The translations under genes were made by a program, and so were the position numbers. A DNA stretch of 6,684 bases from Christensenellaceae bacterium. GTDB taxonomy: Bacteria; Bacillota; Clostridia; Christensenellales; Aristaeellaceae. The stretch covers positions 1 to 6,684 of the forward strand of contig JADGQP010000076.1 of NCBI GenBank assembly GCA_017881705.1, written 5' to 3'. Position 1 is the first letter of the stretch. Each line of letters opens with the position of its first letter. Positions 1-5,657 of the stretch are shown here, one piece after another. The notes beneath the pieces were generated by a model that did no database searches, had not been told where the DNA came from, and saw only the letters and a program-made list of their open reading frames with translations.

Positions 1-357
1 ACCCCCGGGCTGAACACCCCCGTTCGTCGGCTGTCCGGAGGTAACGTGCAAAAGGTGCTGCTCGGGCGCGAAATTCTCAGCCGTCCGCAGGTGCTGATCT
101 GCGCCTATCCCGTTCGCGGGCTGGATATCGTAAGCTCCTACCGTATTTACAGCCTGCTTAACGCCGAAAAGAAAAAAGGCAACGCCGTTATTTTTATCGG
201 CGAGGATCTGGATGTGCTCATGGATATTTCCGACCGGCTGATGGTGCTGTGCGGTGGGCAGGTAAGCGGAATCGTGGATCCGAGCCGTTGCACCAAGGAA
301 GAAATCGGCCTGATGATGACGCGGGTCGGTCAAAGAAAGGCTGGTGAAACAGCATGA
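1..357 (+). CDS. Nucleoside ABC transporter ATP-binding protein, C-terminal part (NupO/YufO-like)
   Basis: This is the C-terminal 118 residues of an ABC ATPase; the reading frame is open from base 1 and the start lies outside the window. The signature loop LSGGNVQK is encoded at about 34-57, so an apparent GTG start at 46 is only an internal Val codon. It is followed by PQVLICAYPVRGLDI, the D-loop region of the second nucleotide-binding domain in RbsA/YufO-type double ATPases. In that domain the Walker B acidic pair and catalytic Glu are replaced (here ICAYP), and the switch His position reads GEDLD. This asymmetry is normal for the family, not damage. The protein would energise the two permeases that follow, importing nucleosides delivered by a BmpA-type lipoprotein not seen here. 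The stop TGA (355-357) overlaps the next ATG. Family call is firm; the exact nucleoside is not readable from sequence. Confidence 0.93.
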   Translation, partial: TPGLNTPVRRLSGGNVQKVLLGREILSRPQVLICAYPVRGLDIVSSYRIYSLLNAEKKKGNAVIFIGEDLDVLMDISDRLMVLCGGQVSGIVDPSRCTKEEIGLMMTRVGQRKAGETA

Positions 358-1490
358 CGCGTACACACGAGCCTTTCGTGCGCGTAGTAAAGCGCACGGG
401 TATCCAGCGCCGCAAGGCGGTGCTGTTCCGCGTGCTGGCGCTGTTTTGCGCGCTGCTGATGGGCGGCCTGCTGGTGGCGCTGCTAGGATACAACCCGTTT
501 CAGATGTATGGGGACATGATATCCGGCGCTATCGGTAAAACCCTGATTGCCGTAAACAAAAAGGGCGTGTTGGAATTCAGCACCTCCGCCCAAGCAACGT
601 TAAAAATCATGACGCTGTTGCTGGTGACAGCTCTGGGCCTGACCATGGCGTTTAAAATGCGGTTTTGGAATATCGGCGGCGAGGGGCAGATTCTCGTGGG
701 CGCCATTTGCTGCTCCTACTTCGCGGTGCATTACGGCGATACCTGGCCGCAATGGCTGCTGCTGAGTATGATGTTCCTGGCTGGCTGCATAGGCGGCGGG
801 ATATATGGCCTGATACCGGCCTTTTTTAAGGCGAAATGGGGCACGAATGAAACGCTGTTCACCCTGATGCTCAACTATATCGCCATCAGTTTCATCACAT
901 TTTTGCAATATCAGCCGTCCTGGCAGATGAGCGGCACGACCTTTCCGAAAATCCGCGATTTTTCCGTTACGACCCGCCTGCCCGAGGTGTTGGGCGTACA
1001 CATTGGCTGGATTATCGCGCTGATTCTGGCGGTACTCGCGTTTCTGTACTTTGCCAAAACCAAGCACGGCTATGAGATCACCGTGGTAGGCGAATCCGCC
1101 AATACAGCGAAATACGCGGGCATGAACGTAACGCGCATCATCTTGCGCACCATGTTCATTTCCGGCGCTATCTGCGGCTTCGCGGGCTTCCTGCAGGTTT
1201 CCGGCGCAAGCGGAACACTGACTACCGATACCGGCGGCGGTGCGGGCTTCACGGCCATATCGGTATCGTGGCTGGCCGGCATGAACCCGCTGCTGATGGT
1301 GGTTTATTCCTGCTTTATCGCCGTGCTGCAGCGCGGTTCCAACCGCATCCAAACCACCATGGGCATCCCGAAATCCGCGGCGGACATGCTAACGGGCATT
1401 ATCCTGTTTTTTATGCTGGGCGTTGAGTTTTTTATCAACTACCAGCTCATCTTCCGCACAAGGCGCGTAGGCGGGGAGGCGACATTATGA
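354..1490 (+). CDS. Nucleoside ABC transporter permease (NupP/YufP-like, BPD_transp_2)
   Basis: 378-residue multi-pass inner-membrane permease of the BPD_transp_2 family. A cytoplasmic N-terminus rich in Arg/Lys (1-21) precedes the first membrane segment (about 22-45). A periplasmic-type stretch follows, then several hydrophobic segments between about 85 and 365. Family landmarks are FWNIGGEGQILVGA (104-117), KAKWGTNETLFTLMLNYIA (159-177) and VVGESANTAKYAGMNV (244-259); the last is the cytoplasmic coupling loop that contacts the ATPase. Length fits YufP-type subunits, which are longer at the N-terminus than their partner permease. The start is chosen from the ATGA overlap with the ATPase stop; a weak purine stretch (333-340) lies upstream. 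It pairs with the next gene to form the heterodimeric channel. The nucleoside family assignment rests on the motif set and gene order. Confidence 0.94.
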   Translation: MTRTHEPFVRVVKRTGIQRRKAVLFRVLALFCALLMGGLLVALLGYNPFQMYGDMISGAIGKTLIAVNKKGVLEFSTSAQATLKIMTLLLVTALGLTMAFKMRFWNIGGEGQILVGAICCSYFAVHYGDTWPQWLLLSMMFLAGCIGGGIYGLIPAFFKAKWGTNETLFTLMLNYIAISFITFLQYQPSWQMSGTTFPKIRDFSVTTRLPEVLGVHIGWIIALILAVLAFLYFAKTKHGYEITVVGESANTAKYAGMNVTRIILRTMFISGAICGFAGFLQVSGASGTLTTDTGGGAGFTAISVSWLAGMNPLLMVVYSCFIAVLQRGSNRIQTTMGIPKSAADMLTGIILFFMLGVEFFINYQLIFRTRRVGGEATL

Positions 1491-2494
1491 ACGGCGATTT
1501 AAACAACATCCTCAATTTTATCACGATGGCCGTACTAGCCAGCGCGCCTTTGCTGCTGGCGACTCTTGGCGAAATCCTGACCGAAAAATCCGGCAACCTC
1601 AACCTTGGCGTTGAGGGTATGATGTTCATGGGCGCCATAGCTGGGCTCGGGGCGGCTTACCGTTACGAACAGGCGGTTACCCTGGCAGGCGGCGCTCCGT
1701 CCGCTATGGTTGCTACAATCATCGCCACAATCGCGGCTGCCGGTGCCGGAGCACTGGGCGCGCTGATTTACGCTTTCCTTGTGGTAACGCTTCGAGCCAA
1801 TCAAAACGTAACCGGCCTTACACTCACCATCTTCGGCACGGGGTTTGGTAACTTCTTTGGCGAGCTTCTGGGCAAAGAGGCGGGCGGGTTTGTGCAGGTT
1901 TCCGCCGCCACCAAGGCAATGTTCTCCAGCCTCCATTTCGGCGCCCTTTCCAACATTCCGGTTTTGGGGCCGCTGTTGTTCAACTATAACTGGATGGTGT
2001 ATTTCAGCCTCATCGTCATGGGCGTTATGGCCTGGTTCCTGGCCAAGAGCCGCCGTGGCCTCAACCTGCGCGCCGTGGGCGAAAACCCCGCCACCGCCGA
2101 TGCCGCCGGTGTGAACGTAACCTTGTACAAGTATATGGCCACCGTCGTCGGAGGCGCGCTGTGCGGGCTGGGCGGCATGTACATCTCCATGTCCTCCACG
2201 GCGTGCGCGGGCGTATGGGTGCATGATTGTGTAAACGGTTACGGCTGGCTGGCCGTAGCGTTGGTTATCTTTGCCATGTGGAGCCCTACGCGCGCCTGGA
2301 TCTGCGGCCTGGTATTCGGCGCGCTGCTGGTTGTTCGCAACTATTACCCCATCCCCGGCCTGCCGATGCAGATTTACTCGATGTTCCCTTACATCGCCAC
2401 CATCCTGGTGCTGATCTTCGTGAGTATTTTCCAGGTAAAGGAATACGCACAGCCAGCCAGCTGCGGGCTGAACTATTTCCGGGAAGAACGGTAA
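1487..2494 (+). CDS. Nucleoside ABC transporter permease (NupQ/YufQ-like, BPD_transp_2)
   Basis: 335-residue second permease of the same importer. The N-terminal signature LGEILTEKSGNLNLGVEGMM (27-46) is typical of YufQ-type subunits, and RAVGENPATADAAGVNV (195-211) is the ATPase-coupling loop. NGYGWLAVALVIFAMW (250-265) is another conserved patch. Hydrophobic segments span roughly 10-30, 44-58, 74-102, 110-128, 165-186, 216-236, 252-285 and 298-316. The ATG overlaps the previous stop by 4 bases and has a strong Shine-Dalgarno GGGGAGG at 1473-1479 with a 7-base spacer, so this start is well supported. The polar C-terminal tail from about residue 317 (ending YFREER) looks like the usual ending of clostridial homologues as I recall them. 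The DNA coding for that tail is the left part of a tandem repeat that continues past the stop. Confidence 0.94.
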   Translation: MNGDLNNILNFITMAVLASAPLLLATLGEILTEKSGNLNLGVEGMMFMGAIAGLGAAYRYEQAVTLAGGAPSAMVATIIATIAAAGAGALGALIYAFLVVTLRANQNVTGLTLTIFGTGFGNFFGELLGKEAGGFVQVSAATKAMFSSLHFGALSNIPVLGPLLFNYNWMVYFSLIVMGVMAWFLAKSRRGLNLRAVGENPATADAAGVNVTLYKYMATVVGGALCGLGGMYISMSSTACAGVWVHDCVNGYGWLAVALVIFAMWSPTRAWICGLVFGALLVVRNYYPIPGLPMQIYSMFPYIATILVLIFVSIFQVKEYAQPASCGLNYFREER

Positions 2495-2622
2495 GGCAAC
2501 AGCGTGGATAAACGCTACACTAAAAATAGGTAAAGGAATACGCGCAGCCGGCCAGCTGCGGGCTGAACTATTTCCGGGAAGAACGGTAAGGCAACAACAT
2601 GGGCAAACACCATACAAAAAGA
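2433..2622 (+). repeat. Tandem 95-bp repeat of the permease 3' end and spacer (2 copies)
   Basis: Copy 1 is 2433-2527 and copy 2 is 2528-2622; every base aligns at an offset of 95 without gaps. The first 68 bases (2433-2500 against 2528-2595) cover the last 20 codons and stop of the permease, plus six bases. They differ at two sites only: A2449/G2544 and A2455/G2550. Both fall in third codon positions and are synonymous (Ala GCA/GCG, Pro CCA/CCG). The next 27 bases differ at ten sites, of which eight are transitions. Sequence left of copy 1 does not resemble sequence left of copy 2, so the left border is sharp at AGGTAAAG. Copy 2 has no start codon and is not expressed as a protein in any way I can see. 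The right end of copy 2 enters the terminator stem. Confidence 0.9.
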
Positions 2623-2651
2623 GGGAGAGGCACAGGCCATTCCCTCTTTTT
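2616..2651. terminator. Intrinsic terminator, probably bidirectional, between convergent genes
   Basis: An 11-base perfect inverted repeat: AAAAAGAGGGA (2616-2626) and TCCCTCTTTTT (2641-2651), with a 14-base loop. The stem has a GC-rich core and is flanked by an A run on the left and a T run on the right, so it can end transcription in either direction. It lies 121 bases after the permease stop. It is also about 70 bases past the stop of the leftward pseudouridine synthase gene, which it would serve as well. The 5' arm lies in copy 2 of the tandem repeat; the equivalent place in copy 1 keeps only a degraded A-rich arm and no hairpin. Confidence 0.88.
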
Positions 2652-2722
2652 ACTGTTTGTGCACATCCAAGCGCTTTATATGTTTGTTTATGGGTCGTGA
2701 CTGTATTGATATCTGCAAGTAA

Positions 2723-3598
2723 TTATAAAAGGATGGCCAGCTCGGGAGGCAATGGGCTTTCAAGCTCGATCACACCGTGATGCAGCGTTTGGAGCTTTAG
2801 GTAACAACTATGCAGCGCAAATCGGTTGGGCAAGGCCATATGTTCGCGTCCGTATAAAAAATCCCCTGTTACAGGGCAGCCCAGCGCCTCCAAATGCACG
2901 CGGATCTGGTGGGTGCGGCCGGTGTACAGCCTGAGCCGTAAAAGGCTTCGTCCCGCGCCGGTATCCAGCAGTTGGTAAAACGTACGCGCCGGTTGGCCTT
3001 GGGGAGAGATCACACGCCGTATGGTCGCCCCATCCGCCTTGGCAATCGGTAGGTCGATCATGCCTTCCTTTTCCGGCGGAAAACCATCGCATACCGCCAA
3101 ATATTCGCGTACGAAATAGTCCGTATGCAGCTGTGACTGTAAATACTGCTGTGCATGGGCGTGTTTGGCCACCACCATGAGCCCGCTGGTGCCTTTATCC
3201 AGCCGGTTTACCGGCCGATAGATAAAATCCGGCGGGCATTTCAGGTAGCTGAACACGGCGTTTTCCAGCGTCAGCGCATCCCGTTTTCGGGCGGAGGCTA
3301 CCGAGGGCAGCGGCGCGGGTTTATCCACCACCAGCAGATCCTCGTCCTCATAAGGAACCTTTAACGCTGTTTCATAGGGCTTGCAGCACATGCCTTCCCG
3401 TTGGGGAATCTGTACCACCAGCTTCTGGCCGACTTTCGCGCGCCGGTCGGCATGTACCGCTTCCCCATCTAAAAGCAACGCACCGTTGAATTTTGCGCTT
3501 TTAAACTGTCCATAGGACATATGCAGGCGTTCCAGCGCCAATTTCCGAATCGGCAGCCCGTCATCGTCGGGCGATACGATCATGGTTACTTCCTGCAT
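2723..3598 (-). CDS. RluA-family RNA pseudouridine synthase
   Basis: 291-residue cytoplasmic enzyme that isomerises uridine to pseudouridine in structured RNA, most likely 23S rRNA; the target position cannot be read from the sequence. The N-terminal region (about 15-65) looks like a divergent S4 RNA-binding domain, with QFKSAKFNGALLLDGEAV at 31-48. The catalytic domain follows. The motif RPVNRLDKGTSGLMVVAK (128-145) holds the catalytic Asp134, with Asn where many relatives have His. LYTGRTHQIRVHLEALG (224-240) is the second family signature. Length is normal for RluA/RluC/RluD relatives. It is a single-gene unit, convergent with the transporter operon and divergent from the S component gene. 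The first ATG (complement of 3596-3598) is preferred over the internal ATG at complement of 3581-3583 because GGAGG sits six bases before it. Confidence 0.93.
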   Translation of the reverse strand: MQEVTMIVSPDDDGLPIRKLALERLHMSYGQFKSAKFNGALLLDGEAVHADRRAKVGQKLVVQIPQREGMCCKPYETALKVPYEDEDLLVVDKPAPLPSVASARKRDALTLENAVFSYLKCPPDFIYRPVNRLDKGTSGLMVVAKHAHAQQYLQSQLHTDYFVREYLAVCDGFPPEKEGMIDLPIAKADGATIRRVISPQGQPARTFYQLLDTGAGRSLLRLRLYTGRTHQIRVHLEALGCPVTGDFLYGREHMALPNRFALHSCYLKLQTLHHGVIELESPLPPELAILL

Positions 3599-3604
3599 AT
3601 TATA

Positions 3605-3609
3605 CCTCC
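3605..3609 (-). promoter_or_regulatory. Ribosome binding site of the pseudouridine synthase gene
   Basis: On the minus strand GGAGG (complement of 3605-3609) is six bases from the ATG at 3598-3596. This decides for the first of two nearby in-frame ATG codons; the second, five codons in, has only a weaker GGAAG ahead of it. Confidence 0.8.
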
Positions 3610-3624
3610 GAAAAGGTTTTCAAC

Positions 3625-3653
3625 ATTATACCATGCTGTTGTGAGGAAAACAA
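3625..3653 (-). promoter_or_regulatory. Sigma-A promoter for the pseudouridine synthase gene
   Basis: Reading the minus strand, TTGTTT (complement of 3648-3653) is followed by a 17-base spacer and a perfect TATAAT (complement of 3625-3630). A TG pair one base before the -10 makes it an extended -10 promoter. Transcription would start near 3618, giving a short leader of about 20 bases with the GGAGG site. No operator-like element is obvious on this side. Confidence 0.82.
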
Positions 3654-3706
3654 TAGATAAGAAGGATATCATACTTTTGGTTGCTGTTTCGGTGGTGCAA
3701 CGGTGG

Positions 3707-3735
3707 TTTACGCCCCCGAACGCATGTGTTATAAT
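3707..3735 (+). promoter_or_regulatory. Sigma-A promoter for the ECF S component gene
   Basis: TTTACG (3707-3712, four of six matches to TTGACA), a 17-base spacer and a perfect TATAAT (3730-3735), with TG one base upstream (extended -10). The expected start is near 3741-3743, leaving a leader of about 90 bases before the ATG at 3831. The weak -35 fits a regulated promoter. A direct repeat CGGTGGT (3690-3696 and 3701-3707) abuts the -35. Confidence 0.78.
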
Positions 3736-3738
3736 CAA

Positions 3739-3752
3739 TGTAAGCGCTTTGT
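3739..3752 (+). promoter_or_regulatory. CcpA/LacI-family (cre-like) operator at the transcription start
   Basis: TGTAAGCGCTTTGT matches 12 of 14 positions of the degenerate cre consensus TGWAANCGNTNWCA. It also matches the first 11 bases of the palindrome TGTAAGCGCTTACA. The mismatches are at the right-hand end. It begins four bases after the -10 box and covers the predicted start site, a position where a bound LacI-family repressor would block initiation. It could serve CcpA (carbon catabolite control) or another LacI-family regulator with an AAGCGCTT core. This is a motif reading only. Confidence 0.45.
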
Positions 3753-3755
3753 CCG

Positions 3756-3792
3756 GATGTCATGAAGGCATCATACCCCCATGAATGGGGGT
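3756..3792 (+). promoter_or_regulatory. Structured 5' leader of the ECF S component gene (two small hairpins)
   Basis: Two adjacent stem-loops lie in the predicted untranslated leader. Hairpin 1 pairs GATGT (3756-3760) with GCATC (3768-3772), including one G-U pair, around the loop CATGAAG. Hairpin 2 pairs ACCCCC (3775-3780) with GGGGGT (3787-3792) perfectly around ATGAAT. The hexamer CATGAA occurs at 3761, 3780 and 3801, about 20 bases apart. There is no T run after hairpin 2, so it is not an intrinsic terminator. S component genes are often riboswitch-controlled, but I do not recognise a known riboswitch class here. Confidence 0.4.
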
Positions 3793-3830
3793 CAAGGCCG
3801 CATGAACATACGAGAGGAAGCGAACCTTGA

Positions 3831-4397
3831 ATGCGGAAAAATAACGTTTATCGGCTCTCATTAAGCGCGCTCTTCCTTGCGCTTGCCTTGGTTCTGCCGT
3901 TTCTGACAGGTCAGCTGCCCCAACTGGGTTCCGCGCTGCTGCCGATGCACCTGCCGGTGCTGCTGTGCGGTTTTCTGTGCGGCTGGCCCTGGGGGCTGGC
4001 GGTTGGTTTCATCAGCCCCTTGCTTCGCACGCTGCTGTTCGGTATGCCTCCGGTTATGCCTACGGCCGTCGCCATGGCCTTTGAACTGGCCGCGTACGGG
4101 GCGTTCTCCGGTCTGCTGTATTCCAGGCTGAAAGTCAAAGGATCGGCCAGAACCTATATCGCGTTGGCCGTCGCAATGCTCCTGGGCCGCGCCGTATGGG
4201 GCGTGGTGAGTTTCGCGCTCTATTCCCTGTTCCTTTCCAAGGTTTTCACTGCCGCTATGTTTGTCGCCGGTGCGTTCGTAACCGCCTGGCCGGGTATACT
4301 GGCGCAGTTGGTGCTGGTTCCCGCCATCATTCTGGCATTGGAAAAGGCAAAACTATTTACGTCCGCAGCCGAAAAAGCTCCCGGGAAAGCCGCCTGA
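3831..4397 (+). CDS. ECF transporter S component (substrate-binding membrane subunit)
   Basis: 188-residue, very hydrophobic protein of the size and layout of energy-coupling-factor S components, with about six membrane segments (roughly 8-26, 36-50, 52-70, 77-98, 107-135, 145-170). S components bind a vitamin or other micronutrient and dock on a shared EcfA/A'/T module, whose genes are not in this window. The first helix carries small-residue spacing (A13, A17, A19) like that used for docking on EcfT. Conserved-looking patches are LPMHLPVLLCGFLCG (37-51), PLLRTLLFGMPP (63-74) and PTAVAMAFELAAYG (77-90). A basic tail closes the protein. The start ATG has GAGGAAG at 3814-3820. It is divergent from the pseudouridine synthase gene and 129 bases before a kinase-like gene in the same direction. 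The family call is good; the substrate is unknown, with a vitamin or nucleoside-like compound the natural guess from the kinase neighbour. Confidence 0.85.
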   Translation: MRKNNVYRLSLSALFLALALVLPFLTGQLPQLGSALLPMHLPVLLCGFLCGWPWGLAVGFISPLLRTLLFGMPPVMPTAVAMAFELAAYGAFSGLLYSRLKVKGSARTYIALAVAMLLGRAVWGVVSFALYSLFLSKVFTAAMFVAGAFVTAWPGILAQLVLVPAIILALEKAKLFTSAAEKAPGKAA

Positions 4398-4421
4398 ACA
4401 AGTCCCCAACCTGATACCCAT

Positions 4422-4500
4422 GGTGCGCGGCGATCCATGAAGGTTCGCGCGCACCGTCTGTAACACTCGGAGCAGCGTCCCGCAACAGCACACGCGCTCC
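4422..4500 (+). other. Gene-free gap with two GC-rich hairpins (possible RNA leader or processing site)
   Basis: The 129-base gap 4398-4526 has two stem-loops. The first pairs GGTGCGCG (4422-4429) with CGCGCACC (4448-4455) around an 18-base loop containing CATGAAGG. The second pairs GGAGC plus GCGT (4469-4478, with A4474 bulged) with ACGCGCTCC (4492-4500) around a 13-base loop. Neither is followed by a T run, so I do not call a terminator. No convincing promoter is seen; TAAAAT at 4505-4510 has no -35. The kinase gene's ribosome binding site CGGAG (4517-4521) follows. The two genes are probably co-transcribed through this structure. Confidence 0.45.
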
Positions 4501-4526
4501 AGAATAAAATAACCGTCGGAGTAATC

Positions 4527-5657
4527 ATGAAACCAGATTTTGCGCTTACTCAGTTATCCTCGCGTGCGCACGTAAAAGCCGAGGACACTGTAAAATGGGC
4601 CTATCAGAACGCGTTTGGCTGCGGCCACGCGCTGGCGGACGAAGCGGCCTGCGAACAGGGCATACGGCAGGAAACAGAGCGCCTTACGCCGGACGCGTCG
4701 GAACCAGCCTTTGAACCGCTGGGAAACGGCTTGTGCCGCCTCAACCTACGCTCGCCGCTGGTAAGGCAGCTTCCCGCTTTGCGAATCGCCCGTATGATGC
4801 GCATTACGGCGGAACAATTTCACCCCTCGCCGGAACATTATGCGGCGCTTCTGGCTATACTTCGCTCCCTGGCCGCCCGTTGCGGCGTAGATGTGCCCGC
4901 CGACCCGAACGCGCTACGGCTGCCATTTACCTTGCGGGAGCTGGACACTGCCATCCAGCGGCAGCAGGCCGAAGGCGGGCTGCCCTCCCACAGCGAGGCG
5001 TACCGCGCTGCTTACCGGCCCGCCTACCGCGTGGTGCTCCGGCGCTACGGCGAGGCGCTGCCCGTCCTCAGCGCTTTGGAAAGCAGGTTGAAAGCCGACG
5101 GAAAGGCGACCCTGGCCATCGACGGGGATTGCGCGGCCGGTAAAACCACGCTGATCGCTCTGTTGGCTCCGCTATACGATTGCAACGTGTTCCATATGGA
5201 CGATTTTTTTCTGCCGTCCGAACTGCGCACGCCGCAGCGGCTTGCCCAAGCCGGAGGCAACGTGCATTACGAACGTTTCCTTTCGCAGGTGCTGCGCGGC
5301 TTGCTTTCCGGCGGCTCTTTCCGGTATGGAGCGTTCGATTGCCACAGCGGCCGTACAAAGATGGTTTCGGTTCAGCCAAAACCGATTACTCTGATTGAGG
5401 GCAGTTACGCGCTGCATCCGACGTTTCACGACGCGTACGCGACGCTTAACGCCGTTCAGGTACTGTTGACCCTTTCGCGGGAGGAACAGCGCAGGCGCAT
5501 CCTCCGCCGAAACGGGCCAAGCCTGTGGCTACGTTTTGAAAACGAATGGATCCCACTTGAAATCCGCTATTTTGAGGCGTATCATCAGTCGCGGGGGGAT
5601 TGTTTGACCCTCCCAAGCGGTACTCCACCCGAGGACGATCCTGAGGAGGATGAATGA
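4527..5657 (+). CDS. Two-domain protein with C-terminal uridine-kinase-like P-loop domain
   Basis: 376-residue soluble protein. The first part (about 1-175) is a domain I cannot name. It has the patches KWAYQNAFGCGHALADE (23-39) and PLGNGLCRLNLRSP (64-77), and ends with HSEAYRAAYRPAYRVV (155-170) as a lead-in to the second part. The second part (about 180-355) resembles the uridine kinase/phosphoribulokinase/pantothenate kinase group. It has Walker A GDCAAGKTT (200-208, Lys206), HMDDFFLP (223-230) where uridine kinases have their substrate-binding Asp, and ITLIEGSYALHP (287-298). A basic RRRILRRNG (322-330) sits at the lid position. An acidic tail (369-376) ends it. It likely phosphorylates a small hydroxylated metabolite with a nucleoside triphosphate; the substrate is not known and automated labels of uridine kinase should be treated as superfamily only. 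CGGAG at 4517-4521 supports the start. The stop overlaps the next gene by ATGA. Confidence 0.85.
   Translation: MKPDFALTQLSSRAHVKAEDTVKWAYQNAFGCGHALADEAACEQGIRQETERLTPDASEPAFEPLGNGLCRLNLRSPLVRQLPALRIARMMRITAEQFHPSPEHYAALLAILRSLAARCGVDVPADPNALRLPFTLRELDTAIQRQQAEGGLPSHSEAYRAAYRPAYRVVLRRYGEALPVLSALESRLKADGKATLAIDGDCAAGKTTLIALLAPLYDCNVFHMDDFFLPSELRTPQRLAQAGGNVHYERFLSQVLRGLLSGGSFRYGAFDCHSGRTKMVSVQPKPITLIEGSYALHPTFHDAYATLNAVQVLLTLSREEQRRRILRRNGPSLWLRFENEWIPLEIRYFEAYHQSRGDCLTLPSGTPPEDDPEEDE

Noticed and set aside
46..357. GTG at 46 as the start of a small stand-alone ATPase
   Set aside because: The frame is open to base 1 and the ABC signature loop spans the GTG, so it is an internal Val codon of a longer protein.
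1535..2617. Long open frame of 360 codons on the minus strand opposite the second permease gene
   Set aside because: It is an antisense shadow. The translation is rich in His, Gln, Gly and Arg without domain motifs, while the plus strand encodes a clear permease. The same applies to the minus-strand frames at 600-1352, 5446-6189 and 6054-6596.
2433..2622. Gene 3'-end duplication as attL/attR borders of an integrated element
   Set aside because: Integrative elements that restore a gene end leave the element between the two copies. Here the copies are directly adjacent, with no integrase or room for one.
2669..2677. A second AAGCGCTTT core in the convergent gap
   Set aside because: The outer cre bases do not match and there is no promoter nearby, so the shared core is most likely chance.
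2599..2700. ATG frame of 33 codons after the second repeat copy
   Set aside because: It runs through the terminator hairpin, has no ribosome binding site and no recognisable product. The equivalent GTG frame after copy 1 (2504-2533) is only nine codons.
3802..3864. Possible 20-codon upstream open frame overlapping the S component start
   Set aside because: No good ribosome binding site precedes the ATG at 3802, and nothing in the peptide suggests a leader-peptide attenuator.
4505..4510. TAAAAT as a -10 box for the kinase gene
   Set aside because: No -35-like sequence lies 16-18 bases upstream and there is no extended -10 TG.
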